Positions 55,497 through 64,000 of a stretch of 64,000 bases of DNA are shown in pieces. The position numbers and the translations under genes were made by a program. The DNA comes from Roseburia sp. (GTDB lineage: Bacteria; Bacillota; Clostridia; Lachnospirales; Lachnospiraceae), in the NCBI GenBank assembly GCA_017937095.1, contig JAGBEG010000011.1:108438-172437 (forward strand). Reading direction: 5' to 3'. The first letter of the stretch is position 1; every line of letters begins with the position of its first letter. The notes beneath the pieces are model-generated. The model was not told the DNA's origin. It was given only the letters and a program-made list of their open reading frames with translations, and did not search any database.

Positions 55497-56973
55497 CAGA
55501 ATCTGCGCAGGAATCATCATAGGCTACCTATGCATGAGCCTGCTTCTTTTCGTGTATCTGGAAAAGGAAGAGGGGCAGCAGGGCAGACCGTATCTTGTAG
55601 AGATACACGAAATCATGACGGCGGTGCAGGAGGAAGTGGAGGCGGAGGAAGCTGCGAGGGGGCTGCCGGAGAAAGCGGGAGAAACGGAGGAATCTGCCAA
55701 GGGGTTGCCGGAGGAAGAGTTGGAGGCGGAGGAAACTGCGAGGGGGCTGCCGGAGAAAGCGGGGGAATCGGAGGAAACTGCCAAGGGATTGCCGGAGGAG
55801 AAAACGGCGACAGCGCAGACGGGCTGGGGACAGATGCAGCAATGCGTGGAGACGGCGATGACCCGCATAGATATGTCCGGTATGCTGTATGTGCAGCAAA
55901 TAGACTTTCTTCCCGCAGCGTATGTGACGGACGCGGCGGCAGCGGCTGCATTCTACCGCAATAAAAACGGCACAGACACCCACATAGAACCGCTGATTGT
56001 AGAGGGAGAGCTGCTTGGCTATCTGCGGTTTGACTACAAGGATAAAAAGGACGGCGCAAAAGAACGCTTGTCACTTGCCGCATTTCTGCTGCTGCCCGGC
56101 GTCATATTGCTGCTCGTGCTGCTTTTCATCCGTGTCCAGATTCTAAAGCCGTTTCATACATTTTCCGAGATTCCCTATGAACTTGCGAAAGGGCGTCTTA
56201 AAGGAGAAATAGAAGAGAGCAAAAACCGCTATTTTGGCAGATTTATCTGGGGTATTTCCATGCTCCGGGACGAACTTGAGCGGACAAAGGAGCATGAGCT
56301 GGCACTGGAAAAAGAAAAGAAACTCATGGTTCTGTCGATTTCTCACGATATCAGAACACCGCTAAATGCGATAAAGCTCTATGCAAAGGCAATCGAGGAA
56401 GGGCTTTATGATTCAGAGGAGGAGAGGCGGAGAGCGGCACAGGGAATACAGAAGCATGCGAAGGAAATCGAGGCGTTTGTCACAGAAATCGTAAAGAGCC
56501 AGAGCGAGGATATCTTTTCCCTTGAAGTAAAAAATTCCGAATTTTATGTCAGAGATCTGCTGGAAAAGCTGCGGGGGGACTATGTACCGAAATGCAGACT
56601 AAAGCTGATTGATTTCGAAATTGGAACCTATGAGAACAAGCTGCTTCGCGGAGACTTTGACCGGGCATACGAGGTGCTGGAAAATCTGCTGGAAAATGCA
56701 TTCAAATACGGAGACGGAAAAGAAATCAGGATTTCTGCCGCAGAGGAGGAATACTGCCTGCTGATTACGGTAGCAAATACGGGAAGTCCGGTAAAGGAGC
56801 AGGAAATGACGCATCTGTTTGACAGCTTTTTCAGAGGCAGCAATGCAGACGGCGTGCAGGGAAACGGACTCGGACTATATATCTGCAGACAGCTCATGCG
56901 AAAGATGGACGGCGATATCTATGCCGGGCGGGAAGCGTGCGGCATGACATTTACACTTGTCTTCCATGAATAA
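55483..56973 (+). CDS. Sensor histidine kinase of the ABC transporter
   Basis: The 496-residue kinase has TM1 (ICAGIIIGYLCMSLLLFVYL), an extracellular region whose first part is two 28-residue repeats (RGLPEKAGE, KGLPEE units), and TM2 (FLLLPGVILLLVLLFI, about 200). HisKA (LSISHDIRTPLNAIKLYAKAI, His near 288) and HATPase_c (ENLLENAFKYG; GNGLGLYICRQLM) follow. It overlaps the response regulator gene, so they are coupled. The repeated acidic stretch may be a spacer or bind cationic ligands; the latter is a guess. Confidence 0.92.
   Translation: MKKYDRICAGIIIGYLCMSLLLFVYLEKEEGQQGRPYLVEIHEIMTAVQEEVEAEEAARGLPEKAGETEESAKGLPEEELEAEETARGLPEKAGESEETAKGLPEEKTATAQTGWGQMQQCVETAMTRIDMSGMLYVQQIDFLPAAYVTDAAAAAAFYRNKNGTDTHIEPLIVEGELLGYLRFDYKDKKDGAKERLSLAAFLLLPGVILLLVLLFIRVQILKPFHTFSEIPYELAKGRLKGEIEESKNRYFGRFIWGISMLRDELERTKEHELALEKEKKLMVLSISHDIRTPLNAIKLYAKAIEEGLYDSEEERRRAAQGIQKHAKEIEAFVTEIVKSQSEDIFSLEVKNSEFYVRDLLEKLRGDYVPKCRLKLIDFEIGTYENKLLRGDFDRAYEVLENLLENAFKYGDGKEIRISAAEEEYCLLITVANTGSPVKEQEMTHLFDSFFRGSNADGVQGNGLGLYICRQLMRKMDGDIYAGREACGMTFTLVFHE
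55641..55805 (+). repeat. 84-bp tandem repeat in the kinase extracellular region
   Basis: A 28-codon unit beginning AEEAARGLPEKAGE is present twice (from 55641 and 55725), with small differences. The frame is kept. Confidence 0.85.
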
Positions 56974-57088
56974 AAATCAAAACCGCCTTGTAAAATCGGG
57001 CGTTATCAAGTAATATATAGAAGGCGTCTGTGAGAACGGATGCCACAGTCCGGCGAATAAGAACGCCGGGCAGAAACAGAGGGATAAG

Positions 57089-57685
57089 ATGGATTACTAC
57101 AGCAGGCAGATCAGTAAGTTAATACAGGAATTGTCCGCGCTGCCGGGAATCGGTACGAAGTCTGCGCAGCGGCTCGCGTTTCATATCTTAAATATGCCGG
57201 AGGACCAGGTCAAAGAGCTTTCTTCGGCGATTCTGGATGCGAAGCAGAATGTCCGGTACTGTAAGGAGTGCTTTACGCTGACGGATGAGGAGGTCTGCCC
57301 GATCTGTAAAGACAGCGCGAGAAATCACAAGCTTATCATGGTGGTCGAGAATACAAGGGATTTGGCAGCGTATGAGAAGACGCAGAAATATGACGGCGTT
57401 TATCATGTGCTCCACGGGGCGATTTCGCCGATGCTTGGAATCGGACCGGGAGATATCAAGCTCAAGGAACTGATGCAGCGATTGCAGCAGGATGTGGACG
57501 AGGTCATCATTGCGACGAACTCGAGCCTTGAGGGAGAGACGACCGCAATGTATATCAGTAAGCTGATCAAGCCGACCGGAATCAAGGTCACGCGGATTGC
57601 AAGCGGCGTTCCGGTGGGCGGCGATCTGGAATATATCGACGAGGTCACACTGCTTCGTGCATTGGAGGGGCGGACGGAACTGTAA
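57089..57685 (+). CDS. recR: Recombination mediator RecR
   Basis: The 198-residue protein has an N-terminal helix-hairpin-helix ([20 protein letters not shown]), a zinc finger with four Cys ([17 protein letters not shown]), and a Toprim domain ([15 protein letters not shown]). The C-terminal Walker-like segment ([29 protein letters not shown]) is also present as a block near 165-193. It helps load RecA with RecO/RecF. It lacks its usual neighbours dnaX and ybaB directly upstream. Confidence 0.97.
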   Translation: MDYYSRQISKLIQELSALPGIGTKSAQRLAFHILNMPEDQVKELSSAILDAKQNVRYCKECFTLTDEEVCPICKDSARNHKLIMVVENTRDLAAYEKTQKYDGVYHVLHGAISPMLGIGPGDIKLKELMQRLQQDVDEVIIATNSSLEGETTAMYISKLIKPTGIKVTRIASGVPVGGDLEYIDEVTLLRALEGRTEL

Positions 57686-57795
57686 GCTTCGCATCGTGCG
57701 CAGGCGTCGGAGGGCGAATCAGGCCACAGGAACTGCGCTGCCCCGCATTGCGCGGGCAGAGAACAATATATACACAGAAAGGAACATGGTACGAC

Positions 57796-58632
57796 ATGAC
57801 GAATCTGGAACTTCAAAAGACGGCAAACGAAATTCGCAAGGGCATCGTAACGTCCGTGCACAGCGCGAAAGCGGGACATCCGGGCGGTTCTCTCTCTGCG
57901 GCGGATATTTTTACTTATCTGTATTTCGAGGAGATGAACATTGACCCGAAGAATCCGAAGATGGCGGACCGCGACCGCTTTGTACTGTCCAAGGGACATA
58001 CAGCGCCGGGGCTTTACGCGACGCTTGCAGAGCGCGGATTTTTCCCGAAGGAGGATCTTGTGACACTGCGCCACACAGGCTCTTATTTACAGGGACACCC
58101 TGATATGAAGCATATTCCGGGCGTTGACATGTCCAGCGGTTCTTTGGGACAGGGACTTTCTGCGGCAGTCGGAATGGCAGCGGCAGGAAAGTTTGACAAG
58201 AAGGATTACCGTGTATACACGCTCTGCGGAGACGGTGAGATTCAGGAGGGGCAGATCTGGGAGGCAGCGATGTGGGCAGGCTTTAAGAAGCTTGACAACC
58301 TTGTTGTCATCGTGGACAATAACAACCTGCAGATCGACGGCTCGATTGACACCGTATGTTCTCCGTACCCGATCGACAAGAAGTTCGAGGCGTTCAATTT
58401 CCACACAATCAATATCAACGGAAATGATTTCGATGAGATTCGCGCCGCATTCAAAGAGGCACGGGAGACGAAGGGAATGCCGACCGCAATTATCGCAAAG
58501 ACATTGAAGGGAAAAGGCGTTTCCTTCATGGAAAATGCCGTTGATTGGCACGGAAAAGCGCCGAACGACGAAGAATATGCGATTGCGATGGAAGACTTGG
58601 AGAAAGCAGGTGAAGCATTATGCCAGAAATAA
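57796..58632 (+). CDS. Transketolase, N-terminal subunit
   Basis: The 278-residue protein holds the thiamine-diphosphate pyrophosphate-binding half. GHPGGSLSAADIFTYLYF, LSKGHTAPGLYATLAERGFF, PGVDMSSGSLGQGLSAAVGMA and the cofactor motif CGDGEIQEGQIWEA...DNNNLQ (about 150-180) are visible. Split transketolases are common in Firmicutes and archaea. It works with the next gene's product in the non-oxidative pentose phosphate pathway. AAAGGAAC lies about 12 bases before the ATG. It overlaps the C-terminal subunit gene by 13 bp. Confidence 0.95.
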   Translation: MTNLELQKTANEIRKGIVTSVHSAKAGHPGGSLSAADIFTYLYFEEMNIDPKNPKMADRDRFVLSKGHTAPGLYATLAERGFFPKEDLVTLRHTGSYLQGHPDMKHIPGVDMSSGSLGQGLSAAVGMAAAGKFDKKDYRVYTLCGDGEIQEGQIWEAAMWAGFKKLDNLVVIVDNNNLQIDGSIDTVCSPYPIDKKFEAFNFHTININGNDFDEIRAAFKEARETKGMPTAIIAKTLKGKGVSFMENAVDWHGKAPNDEEYAIAMEDLEKAGEALCQK

Positions 58633-59567
58633 AAAAGATTGCAACCCGCGAGAGCTATGGCAACGCGCTCGTAGAGCTTGGAAAAGAACATGAAGATTTG
58701 ATCGTGCTGGATGCGGATCTCGCAGGCGCTACCAAGACCGGTATTTTCAAGAAAGCATTTCCGGAGCGCCATTGGGATATCGGAATTGCCGAGGCGAATA
58801 TGACAGGAATCGCGGCAGGGCTTGCGACCTGCGGGAAGGTGCCGTTCATCAGCTCCTTTGCCATGTTTGCGGCGGGAAGAAATTATGAGCAGGTGCGCAA
58901 TTCGATTGGCTATCCGCATCTGAATGTGAAGATTGGAGCGACCCATGCGGGTATTTCCGTCGGCGAGGACGGGGCGACCCACCAGTGTCTTGAAGATCTT
59001 GCGCTGATGCGTGTGATTCCGGGGATGGTCGTTCTCAACCCGGCGGATGACGTCGAGGCGAGAGCCGCGGTAAAAGCGGCGTACAATCATGTTGGTCCGG
59101 TATATCTGCGTTTTGGACGTCTTGCAGTCCCGGTATTCAACGATGAGGCGACCTATCAGTTCCAGATCGGAAAGGGCATCGTCTTAAAAGAAGGGAAGGA
59201 CGTGTCCGTATTTGCGACAGGACTTTGCGTCAACGAGGCGCGGGAGGCGGAGAAGCTGCTTGCGGCGGACGGCATCGATGCGGAAATCATCAACATTCAC
59301 ACAATCAAGCCGCTCGATGAGGAGCTTGTGCTTGCATCTGCGGCAAAGACCGGGAAAGTCGTGACTGTGGAGGAACATTCCGTGATTGGCGGACTTGGCA
59401 GTGCGATCTGCGATGTCTTATCGGAAAAGCAGCCGACGAAGGTGTTAAAGATTGGTGTAAACGACGTGTTCGGAGAATCCGGTCCGGCGCTCGAGCTTAT
59501 TCACAAATACGGGCTTGATGCACAGGGCATCTATGAGAAGGTCAAGGCGTTTGTAAAACAGAAATAA
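58620..59567 (+). CDS. Transketolase, C-terminal subunit
   Basis: The 315-residue protein carries the pyrimidine-binding half and the C-terminal domain. Landmarks are ESYGNALVELGKEHEDLIVLDADL, GIAEANMTGIAAGLATCGKVPF (catalytic Glu near 60), ATHAGISVGEDGATHQ, VYLRFGRLAVPV and VEEHSVIGGLGSAI. It dimerises with the N-terminal subunit to transfer two-carbon units between sugar phosphates. Translational coupling through the overlap keeps the two subunits balanced. A terminator follows. Confidence 0.95.
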   Translation: MPEIKKIATRESYGNALVELGKEHEDLIVLDADLAGATKTGIFKKAFPERHWDIGIAEANMTGIAAGLATCGKVPFISSFAMFAAGRNYEQVRNSIGYPHLNVKIGATHAGISVGEDGATHQCLEDLALMRVIPGMVVLNPADDVEARAAVKAAYNHVGPVYLRFGRLAVPVFNDEATYQFQIGKGIVLKEGKDVSVFATGLCVNEAREAEKLLAADGIDAEIINIHTIKPLDEELVLASAAKTGKVVTVEEHSVIGGLGSAICDVLSEKQPTKVLKIGVNDVFGESGPALELIHKYGLDAQGIYEKVKAFVKQK

Positions 59568-59587
59568 TAGAGCGTGAAATATTACAG

Positions 59588-59612
59588 AAAAGGCGGAGAT
59601 TCCGTCTTTTTT
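59588..59612 (+). terminator. Terminator after the transketolase genes
   Basis: AAAGGCGGA and TCCGTCTTT pair (one G-T) around GAT and run into six T. Confidence 0.82.
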
Positions 59613-59800
59613 GTTTTATTGGCGCTCTTTTCTGCGCCTTTCTTCTTATCCTGTCGAAATGTTTTTGGGAATCATTCCACAATCCACCAAAAAATTTGAA
59701 CAGACTGTGCTACGATTTCCCCAACAAAACGGTTATGCGGAGAAATACTGCAATCTGGGACGAGCCGCAGAATCGGCAGCGGAAAGGGGATCGACACGAA

Positions 59801-61687
59801 ATGATAGAAATAATCCGACAGGAAGATGCGGGCGAAAGCTATACGCCGCGGGAATTGCCAAAAGATATCAAACAGATCGGAAGTCCGGATATCGGAGACA
59901 GAATTTACGTGGAGGACGGCGCATATCAGGCGCTGCATCCTTATGACAGTCTGGAAGAGAAAAGGGCGTACGTGCTTCTGGGGAAATTTGAGAACTGCTC
60001 CGGCAGACAGTGCGTTTTTGTGGAGGCGGTGATTCCGCTGCTCGAAATGGCGTTCGACGGCGAACTGCCGTTGTGGAACGATCATACATGGGCATACATA
60101 TACAAGCAGTTGAAACGTGAATATGACAGCATGGTGATTGTCGGTTGGGCAATGGATATCAAGGGTCAGCTTCCCAATATGACGGTGCGGCTGGAGAATC
60201 TTCATCAGAGCCATTTTGGCGGTGCGCATCAACTGCTTCTTTTGATGGACAGTCTTGAGCGTGAGGAGGCGTTTTATTCCAACCGCAGCGGACACTTATA
60301 TAGAAGAGAGGGCTTTTATATTTATTATGACAAGGGGCGCGCGAAAGCGCGTGCCGGGGCGCGCCGTGCGGCGGAGCAGGCGGATGAAAAACTGCACGAT
60401 TACAAGGTGCAGTCGGGCTTTGCAGGCAGTATCAGTATTGAAAACGGGATGTACGGGGAGGCTGCGGAAGAAAAACGGGAGAAGATATCGCAGAGCGATG
60501 GCATGAGCTTTGAAGAGAGGATGCGAGCGGATGAGCCGGAAACGGAAAAGAGCGGGGACGGGCTGCACGGCGGCATGAGTTTTGAAGAGCGGATGCGCAC
60601 GGATGAGCCGGAAGGGAAAGAGAAGCAGGCGCTATCTGGAAGATGGATCGGAGAAGGGGAGAGCTCCGGAGAGAAGGAACGAGAGCGCCGCAGGGCTCGT
60701 GAAGCCGGGGACGAGCCGTCATGGAGCAGGATTTTTAAGGGAATCGGCACGGGCACAGGAACAGAACCGCGTGGAGAATACCGGAAACGGGTCGTGGAGG
60801 AGGAAGAGGCAAAACGGACGCCTTCCTATGCGTCTACGCTTCTACTCGCGATGGTGGTCTGTGCATTGGGCGTGACGGCGTTTATGAATCATGAGAAGAT
60901 GAAAGCGATGGAGGAGACTCTGGCACAGATGCGGCAGACGCAGACCATTTCGACGGAGGAAGCGACAGAGCAGACAGAGGGGACACAGCTTGCGGGGATG
61001 CCTGAGGTAGAGGTAGAAACAGTTGCAGGAAATGTCAAAAAGCAGGACAATGCGGCAACCGGAGCGGACGGTGCGGCAGCATCGGCAAATACAGACGCAG
61101 ATGGTGCGGATGCGGCGAATGGAGCGGGAACACCGGCAAGTACAGCGGATGCGGCAGGCGTTGCAGGAAGCGGCAGTACGGCAGCAGGAAGCGGCAGTAC
61201 GGCAGCAGGAAGCGCAAATGCAGAAGGCAGTACGGCAGCAGGCACCACCGTAACAGGCGGCGGGGGAACATCGGACGGCGAGAGTGCGGCGAATGGAGCG
61301 GGGACATCGGCAAATGCGTCGGCATCGGGCAGTACGAATACAGCAGGAACAACAGAGAATGCGTCGGCATCGGGCACTACGAATACAACGGGTAGTACGG
61401 CAGGAACAGGAAGTACGGATGCGGCTGACAGCGCGTCGGCATCGGGCGGCGCGTCGGTAACAGGAAGTGCGGCAGCATCAGGAAATACGTCGGAAACAGC
61501 GGCGACGACAGAAGCACAGACCTATCTGAATCAGGGATATTATGTAGTGCAGAAGGGGGACAGCCTTGTGGGAATTTGCCGGAAGATCTATCAGACAACG
61601 GCAATGATGGATAAACTGTGCGAGGTCAACGGCATCGAGGACGAGGATTCCATCTATGCCGGACAATACCTGACATTGCCGAACTGA
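59801..61687 (+). CDS. LysM protein with possibly MPN-like N-terminal domain and membrane helix
   Basis: The 628-residue protein has an N-terminal globular domain (about 15-200). Its strands and order (YVLLGKFE, CVFVEAVIP, MVIVGWAMDI, LLLLMDSLEREEAFY, GFYIYYDK) recall the MPN/JAB fold, but it lacks the HxH...D zinc motif. A charged linker with MSFEERM repeats follows, then one TM (STLLLAMVVCALGVTAFM, about 350). A long Ala/Gly/Ser/Thr-rich stalk and a C-terminal LysM (YYVVQKGDSLVGICRKIY) come last. LysM would bind peptidoglycan outside the membrane. ATG 59801 follows AAAGGGGATCGACACGAA. Confidence 0.82.
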   Translation: MIEIIRQEDAGESYTPRELPKDIKQIGSPDIGDRIYVEDGAYQALHPYDSLEEKRAYVLLGKFENCSGRQCVFVEAVIPLLEMAFDGELPLWNDHTWAYIYKQLKREYDSMVIVGWAMDIKGQLPNMTVRLENLHQSHFGGAHQLLLLMDSLEREEAFYSNRSGHLYRREGFYIYYDKGRAKARAGARRAAEQADEKLHDYKVQSGFAGSISIENGMYGEAAEEKREKISQSDGMSFEERMRADEPETEKSGDGLHGGMSFEERMRTDEPEGKEKQALSGRWIGEGESSGEKERERRRAREAGDEPSWSRIFKGIGTGTGTEPRGEYRKRVVEEEEAKRTPSYASTLLLAMVVCALGVTAFMNHEKMKAMEETLAQMRQTQTISTEEATEQTEGTQLAGMPEVEVETVAGNVKKQDNAATGADGAAASANTDADGADAANGAGTPASTADAAGVAGSGSTAAGSGSTAAGSANAEGSTAAGTTVTGGGGTSDGESAANGAGTSANASASGSTNTAGTTENASASGTTNTTGSTAGTGSTDAADSASASGGASVTGSAAASGNTSETAATTEAQTYLNQGYYVVQKGDSLVGICRKIYQTTAMMDKLCEVNGIEDEDSIYAGQYLTLPN

Positions 61688-61808
61688 CGGGGAGAATCGT
61701 TTGAGGCGCGGCAAAAAAGTAGTGAAACGAAAATCCAGTCATGCTATAATGGTGTGTATCACAAAAGCGGAGCACGTGCTTTGGCGAAGATATACGAAAA
61801 GAGGAACT

Positions 61809-63005
61809 ATGGCTGGAAAGAATAAAAAGGGTTTTCACACGGTGGAAGACGCCGATATGGAGGAATATAGACAGAAATTAAGAGAGCATCGCCGCAGGGT
61901 ATGGAGGCGCACGTTTATCATCGTGCTTGTAATTGTGCTTATTGTGGCAGGGCTTGGTCTGTATATGGCGTTCCGGCACTATGAGGATTATGATATCCTT
62001 TCGTCTGTGGAGAGGTCTGACACGGAAGCGACTCATTTTGCGGAGTTCCATGGAGGCATCTTAAAATACAGTAACGACGGTGCATTTTACACGGATACAT
62101 CCAATGAACTGATCTGGAATCAGACGTATGAGATGTCAAATCCCAAAACCGATACCTGCGGAGATTATCTTACAATCTATGATAAGGGCGGCACGAGAAT
62201 CTACATACTGACCCGGACGCAGTTAATGGGAAGCATTGAGACGACGATGGAGATTGAACAGGTGTGCGTGGCTTCACAGGGAACAGTAGCGGTTCTTATG
62301 AAAAAGGATGCGTCGGCATACCTTGCGCTTTATGACAGGGAAGGAAATAATCTCGCAGAGGGAGAGATTCATGGAGAAAACGGAGGATATCCGATTGCGA
62401 TTGCGTTATCGCATGACGCGGTCAAGCTTGCGGTTTCTATGATCGACATTCATTCCGGAAGCGTAAAGACCACGATCGCATTTTATAACTACGGTTCTGT
62501 AGGGCAAAATGAAATCGATAACTGTGTCGGCGTCAATACTTATGATGATATGGTAATTCCGGAAATGGAGTTCATGACCAATGACCGGATGGCAGCCTTT
62601 GGTGATTCCCGGGTGATTATTTTCGAGGGCGCACAAAAGCCGCAGGAGGTTGCAGAGATTCCTTTTGAGAAGGAAGCAAAGAGTATTTTTTACAATGAAA
62701 AGTACATCGGCGTAGTGAACAGCAACGAGGATGAGGCGGTTACGCATCACGTGTCCGTATATGATACGGAAGGCGGTCTTATCATGGAGAAGGACTTTGG
62801 ACTGGAATATACGCAGATTGAATTTCTATCGAATAATGAAATCTGCATTCGAAACGAAAATACCTGTGATATCTATACGATCCGCGGCGTCTATAAGTTC
62901 CATCATGAATTTGACCAGCAGCTCTATCAGGTCATTCCGGGGGGAATCGGACTGAATTATACCTTTGTACTGAAGGATGCAACAGAAAAAGTGAGACTGA
63001 AATAA
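61809..63005 (+). CDS. DUF5711 family membrane-anchored protein
   Basis: The 398-residue protein has a basic cytoplasmic head, one TM (FIIVLVIVLIVAGLGLYMAF, about 45) and an extracellular domain of about 320 residues. Repeated four-strand blades (FAEFHGGILKYSNDGAFYTD, LTIYDKGGTRIYIL, AYLALYDREGNNLAE) suggest a beta-propeller. I recognise it as DUF5711, found next to CvpA-like genes in Lachnospiraceae; function unknown. AAAAGAGGAACT precedes the ATG. It is 10 bp upstream of the cvpA-like gene. Confidence 0.85.
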   Translation: MAGKNKKGFHTVEDADMEEYRQKLREHRRRVWRRTFIIVLVIVLIVAGLGLYMAFRHYEDYDILSSVERSDTEATHFAEFHGGILKYSNDGAFYTDTSNELIWNQTYEMSNPKTDTCGDYLTIYDKGGTRIYILTRTQLMGSIETTMEIEQVCVASQGTVAVLMKKDASAYLALYDREGNNLAEGEIHGENGGYPIAIALSHDAVKLAVSMIDIHSGSVKTTIAFYNYGSVGQNEIDNCVGVNTYDDMVIPEMEFMTNDRMAAFGDSRVIIFEGAQKPQEVAEIPFEKEAKSIFYNEKYIGVVNSNEDEAVTHHVSVYDTEGGLIMEKDFGLEYTQIEFLSNNEICIRNENTCDIYTIRGVYKFHHEFDQQLYQVIPGGIGLNYTFVLKDATEKVRLK

Positions 63006-63015
63006 GGGGATACAT

Positions 63016-63735
63016 ATGAATTGGGTACTTGTAATTGTTCTACTGACGCTGGCGCTCTGTGTGATACATGGTTATTGCAGGGGATTTCTGCGAATTGCCT
63101 ACTCGCTGGTCGCATGGCTGATCGCGCTGGCATTCGTTTCCTGGGCAACGCCCTACATTTCGCAGTTTCTGGTGGAGAATACCGGAATTTATGAGCAAGT
63201 AGAAGCGCATTGCGAGGAATGGGTGAGGCAGTCTGCGGCAGAGCAGATACAAACGGAAACAGGGAAGATGACGTCGGAGACGGAGAGCGGAAAACAGGAG
63301 CTTGCCGATCTCGGTCTTAAGCTTCCAGACGCCCTGCTGGATGGTATACTTGAGAAAACCGCCGGCACAGCGGATGAATTGCTGGAACAGGCAGGGGTAT
63401 ATACGCAGATTGCACAAGAACTGGCAGGATTTGTTGTGCAGGGAATCTCATTTGTGGCGGCGCTGATTCTTGCGGGGCTGTTGCTTGGCATCATACAGGA
63501 ACTGCTCGGTATTGTATCACGGATTCCGGTATTAAAGGGTGTGAACCGATTTCTTGGAACATTTGCCGGAGCGATTCAGGCGCTTTTGATCATCTGGATC
63601 GTATTTTATATCATCGCGCTGTGCAGTGCGGGCAGCACGGGCAGAGTCTTGGTTTCTTACATATATGAAAGTCCGTTCCTCATATTCTTATATGAAAACA
63701 ATCTGGTGCTGACAATTATACTGAGTCTTTTTTAA
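63016..63735 (+). CDS. CvpA family membrane protein
   Basis: The 239-residue protein has hydrophobic helices at the N terminus (WVLVIVLLTLALCVIHGYCRG and AYSLVAWLIALAFVSWATPYI blocks) and two or three at the C terminus. A polar region of about 90 residues lies between them. The pattern matches the CvpA/colicin V production family, whose role in membrane or envelope stress is not settled. It forms an operon with the DUF5711 gene. Weak ribosome-binding site: AAGGGGATACAT. Confidence 0.82.
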   Translation: MNWVLVIVLLTLALCVIHGYCRGFLRIAYSLVAWLIALAFVSWATPYISQFLVENTGIYEQVEAHCEEWVRQSAAEQIQTETGKMTSETESGKQELADLGLKLPDALLDGILEKTAGTADELLEQAGVYTQIAQELAGFVVQGISFVAALILAGLLLGIIQELLGIVSRIPVLKGVNRFLGTFAGAIQALLIIWIVFYIIALCSAGSTGRVLVSYIYESPFLIFLYENNLVLTIILSLF

Positions 63736-63758
63736 AAAAATTTTCGATGGAAAGTAAT

Positions 63759-63796
63759 AGATATGGGGGAGCTGATGCGTCAGCTCCCCCATATCT
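63759..63796 (+). terminator. Strong hairpin after the cvpA-like gene
   Basis: AGATATGGGGGAGCTGA and its exact complement form a 17-bp stem around TGCG, followed by ATTTATAG. The T run is weak but the stem is very stable. Confidence 0.75.
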
Positions 63797-63839
63797 ATTT
63801 ATAGAAAAAGAAATGTAAAAATTTAGTCAAAAATAGGTG

Positions 63840-63868
63840 TTGACATTCCAAAATAATGATGATAATAT
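63840..63868 (+). promoter_or_regulatory. Upstream strong promoter (P1) at right edge
   Basis: TTGACA (63840-63845), 17 bases, TAATAT (63863-63868). It is followed by about 100 bases of non-coding, partly GC-rich sequence. Confidence 0.65.
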
Positions 63869-63967
63869 AAACAAGCTGACCGCGAGAACAGCGGATGCGG
63901 CGGGCAGAACTGCGAAAGCAGGCTGCTGTTCTAAAACATTTCTTCAAAAAGTTTTAGAAAAAAGTTG

Positions 63968-63996
63968 TTGACAAACGAGTTCAAAGATGATATAGT
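63968..63996 (+). promoter_or_regulatory. Downstream strong promoter (P2) at right edge
   Basis: TTGACA (63968-63973), 17 bases, TATAGT (63991-63996). Two near-consensus promoters in tandem with no reading frame between them are typical of rRNA or tRNA operons, so one probably starts beyond base 64000. Confidence 0.7.
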
Positions 63997-64000
63997 TAAT

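Noticed and set aside
55524-56083. Several long frames in both strands over the kinase repeat region
   Set aside because: They mirror the GC-rich 84-bp repeats; only the plus-strand kinase frame has domains and correct coupling.

Overview
The window looks like chromosomal DNA from a spore-forming Clostridia, most likely Lachnospiraceae. The evidence is spoIID/spoIIQ-like genes, several protein families common in that group (putatively DUF3793, DUF6062, DUF5711, DUF6128-like), a large-type SRP RNA with an Alu domain, Shine-Dalgarno-led genes with many GTG/TTG starts, and tRNA genes without an encoded CCA. The genus cannot be fixed from the sequence alone.

Layout. 1-3000: the 3' end of tatD, then a leftward pair (radical SAM protein and DUF4130 protein) whose promoter carries two LexA-type boxes. 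3000-8150: a gamma-glutamyl hydrolase, an interspersed structured repeat, a small hypothetical gene, rsmA, a YG-repeat membrane protein, and the engulfment pair spoIID-spoIIQ. 8200-16900: a TPR-GGDEF protein, a DEAD-box helicase, a two-component system and a VanW-domain surface protein. 17000-23850: an MFS exporter, a second copy of the structured repeat, a large hybrid histidine kinase, and an XRE regulator-CPBP protease-methyltransferase set. 23850-26650: an MqsR-like/MqsA-SocA toxin-antitoxin pair with a clear operator, then rubrerythrin and perR, which share one operator type. 26790-33030: a DUF6128-like protein, a GNAT enzyme, tadA, the SRP RNA, pta with a cre-like site, a structured RNA candidate and a MATE pump. 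33200-43800: YitT protein, UDP-sugar pyrophosphorylase, a (p)ppGpp synthetase, DUF3793 and EcsC proteins, an MBOAT/SGNH O-acetylation pair, a GDSL esterase and a GH13 glucosidase.

44050-44720 holds the most striking object: two tandem type I toxin-antitoxin modules with par/Fst-like architecture. Each has a 31-residue membrane peptide, a convergent antisense promoter, a bidirectional terminator, and direct repeats that let the antisense RNA pair with the toxin start region. Next come tRNA-Pro, a small AT-rich islet and tRNA-Ser.

46590-64000: an ArsC/Spx-like protein, acylphosphatase, phosphofructokinase, dnaX-ybaB, a DUF6062 protein, an ABC transporter with its two-component system, recR, split transketolase, a LysM protein with an N-terminal domain that may be MPN-like, a DUF5711 protein, a CvpA protein, and tandem strong promoters at the right edge that may belong to an rRNA operon. 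The tadA-SRP RNA-dnaX-ybaB-recR block that is contiguous in Bacillus subtilis is present here in the same order and strand, but split into three pieces spread over about 29 kb.
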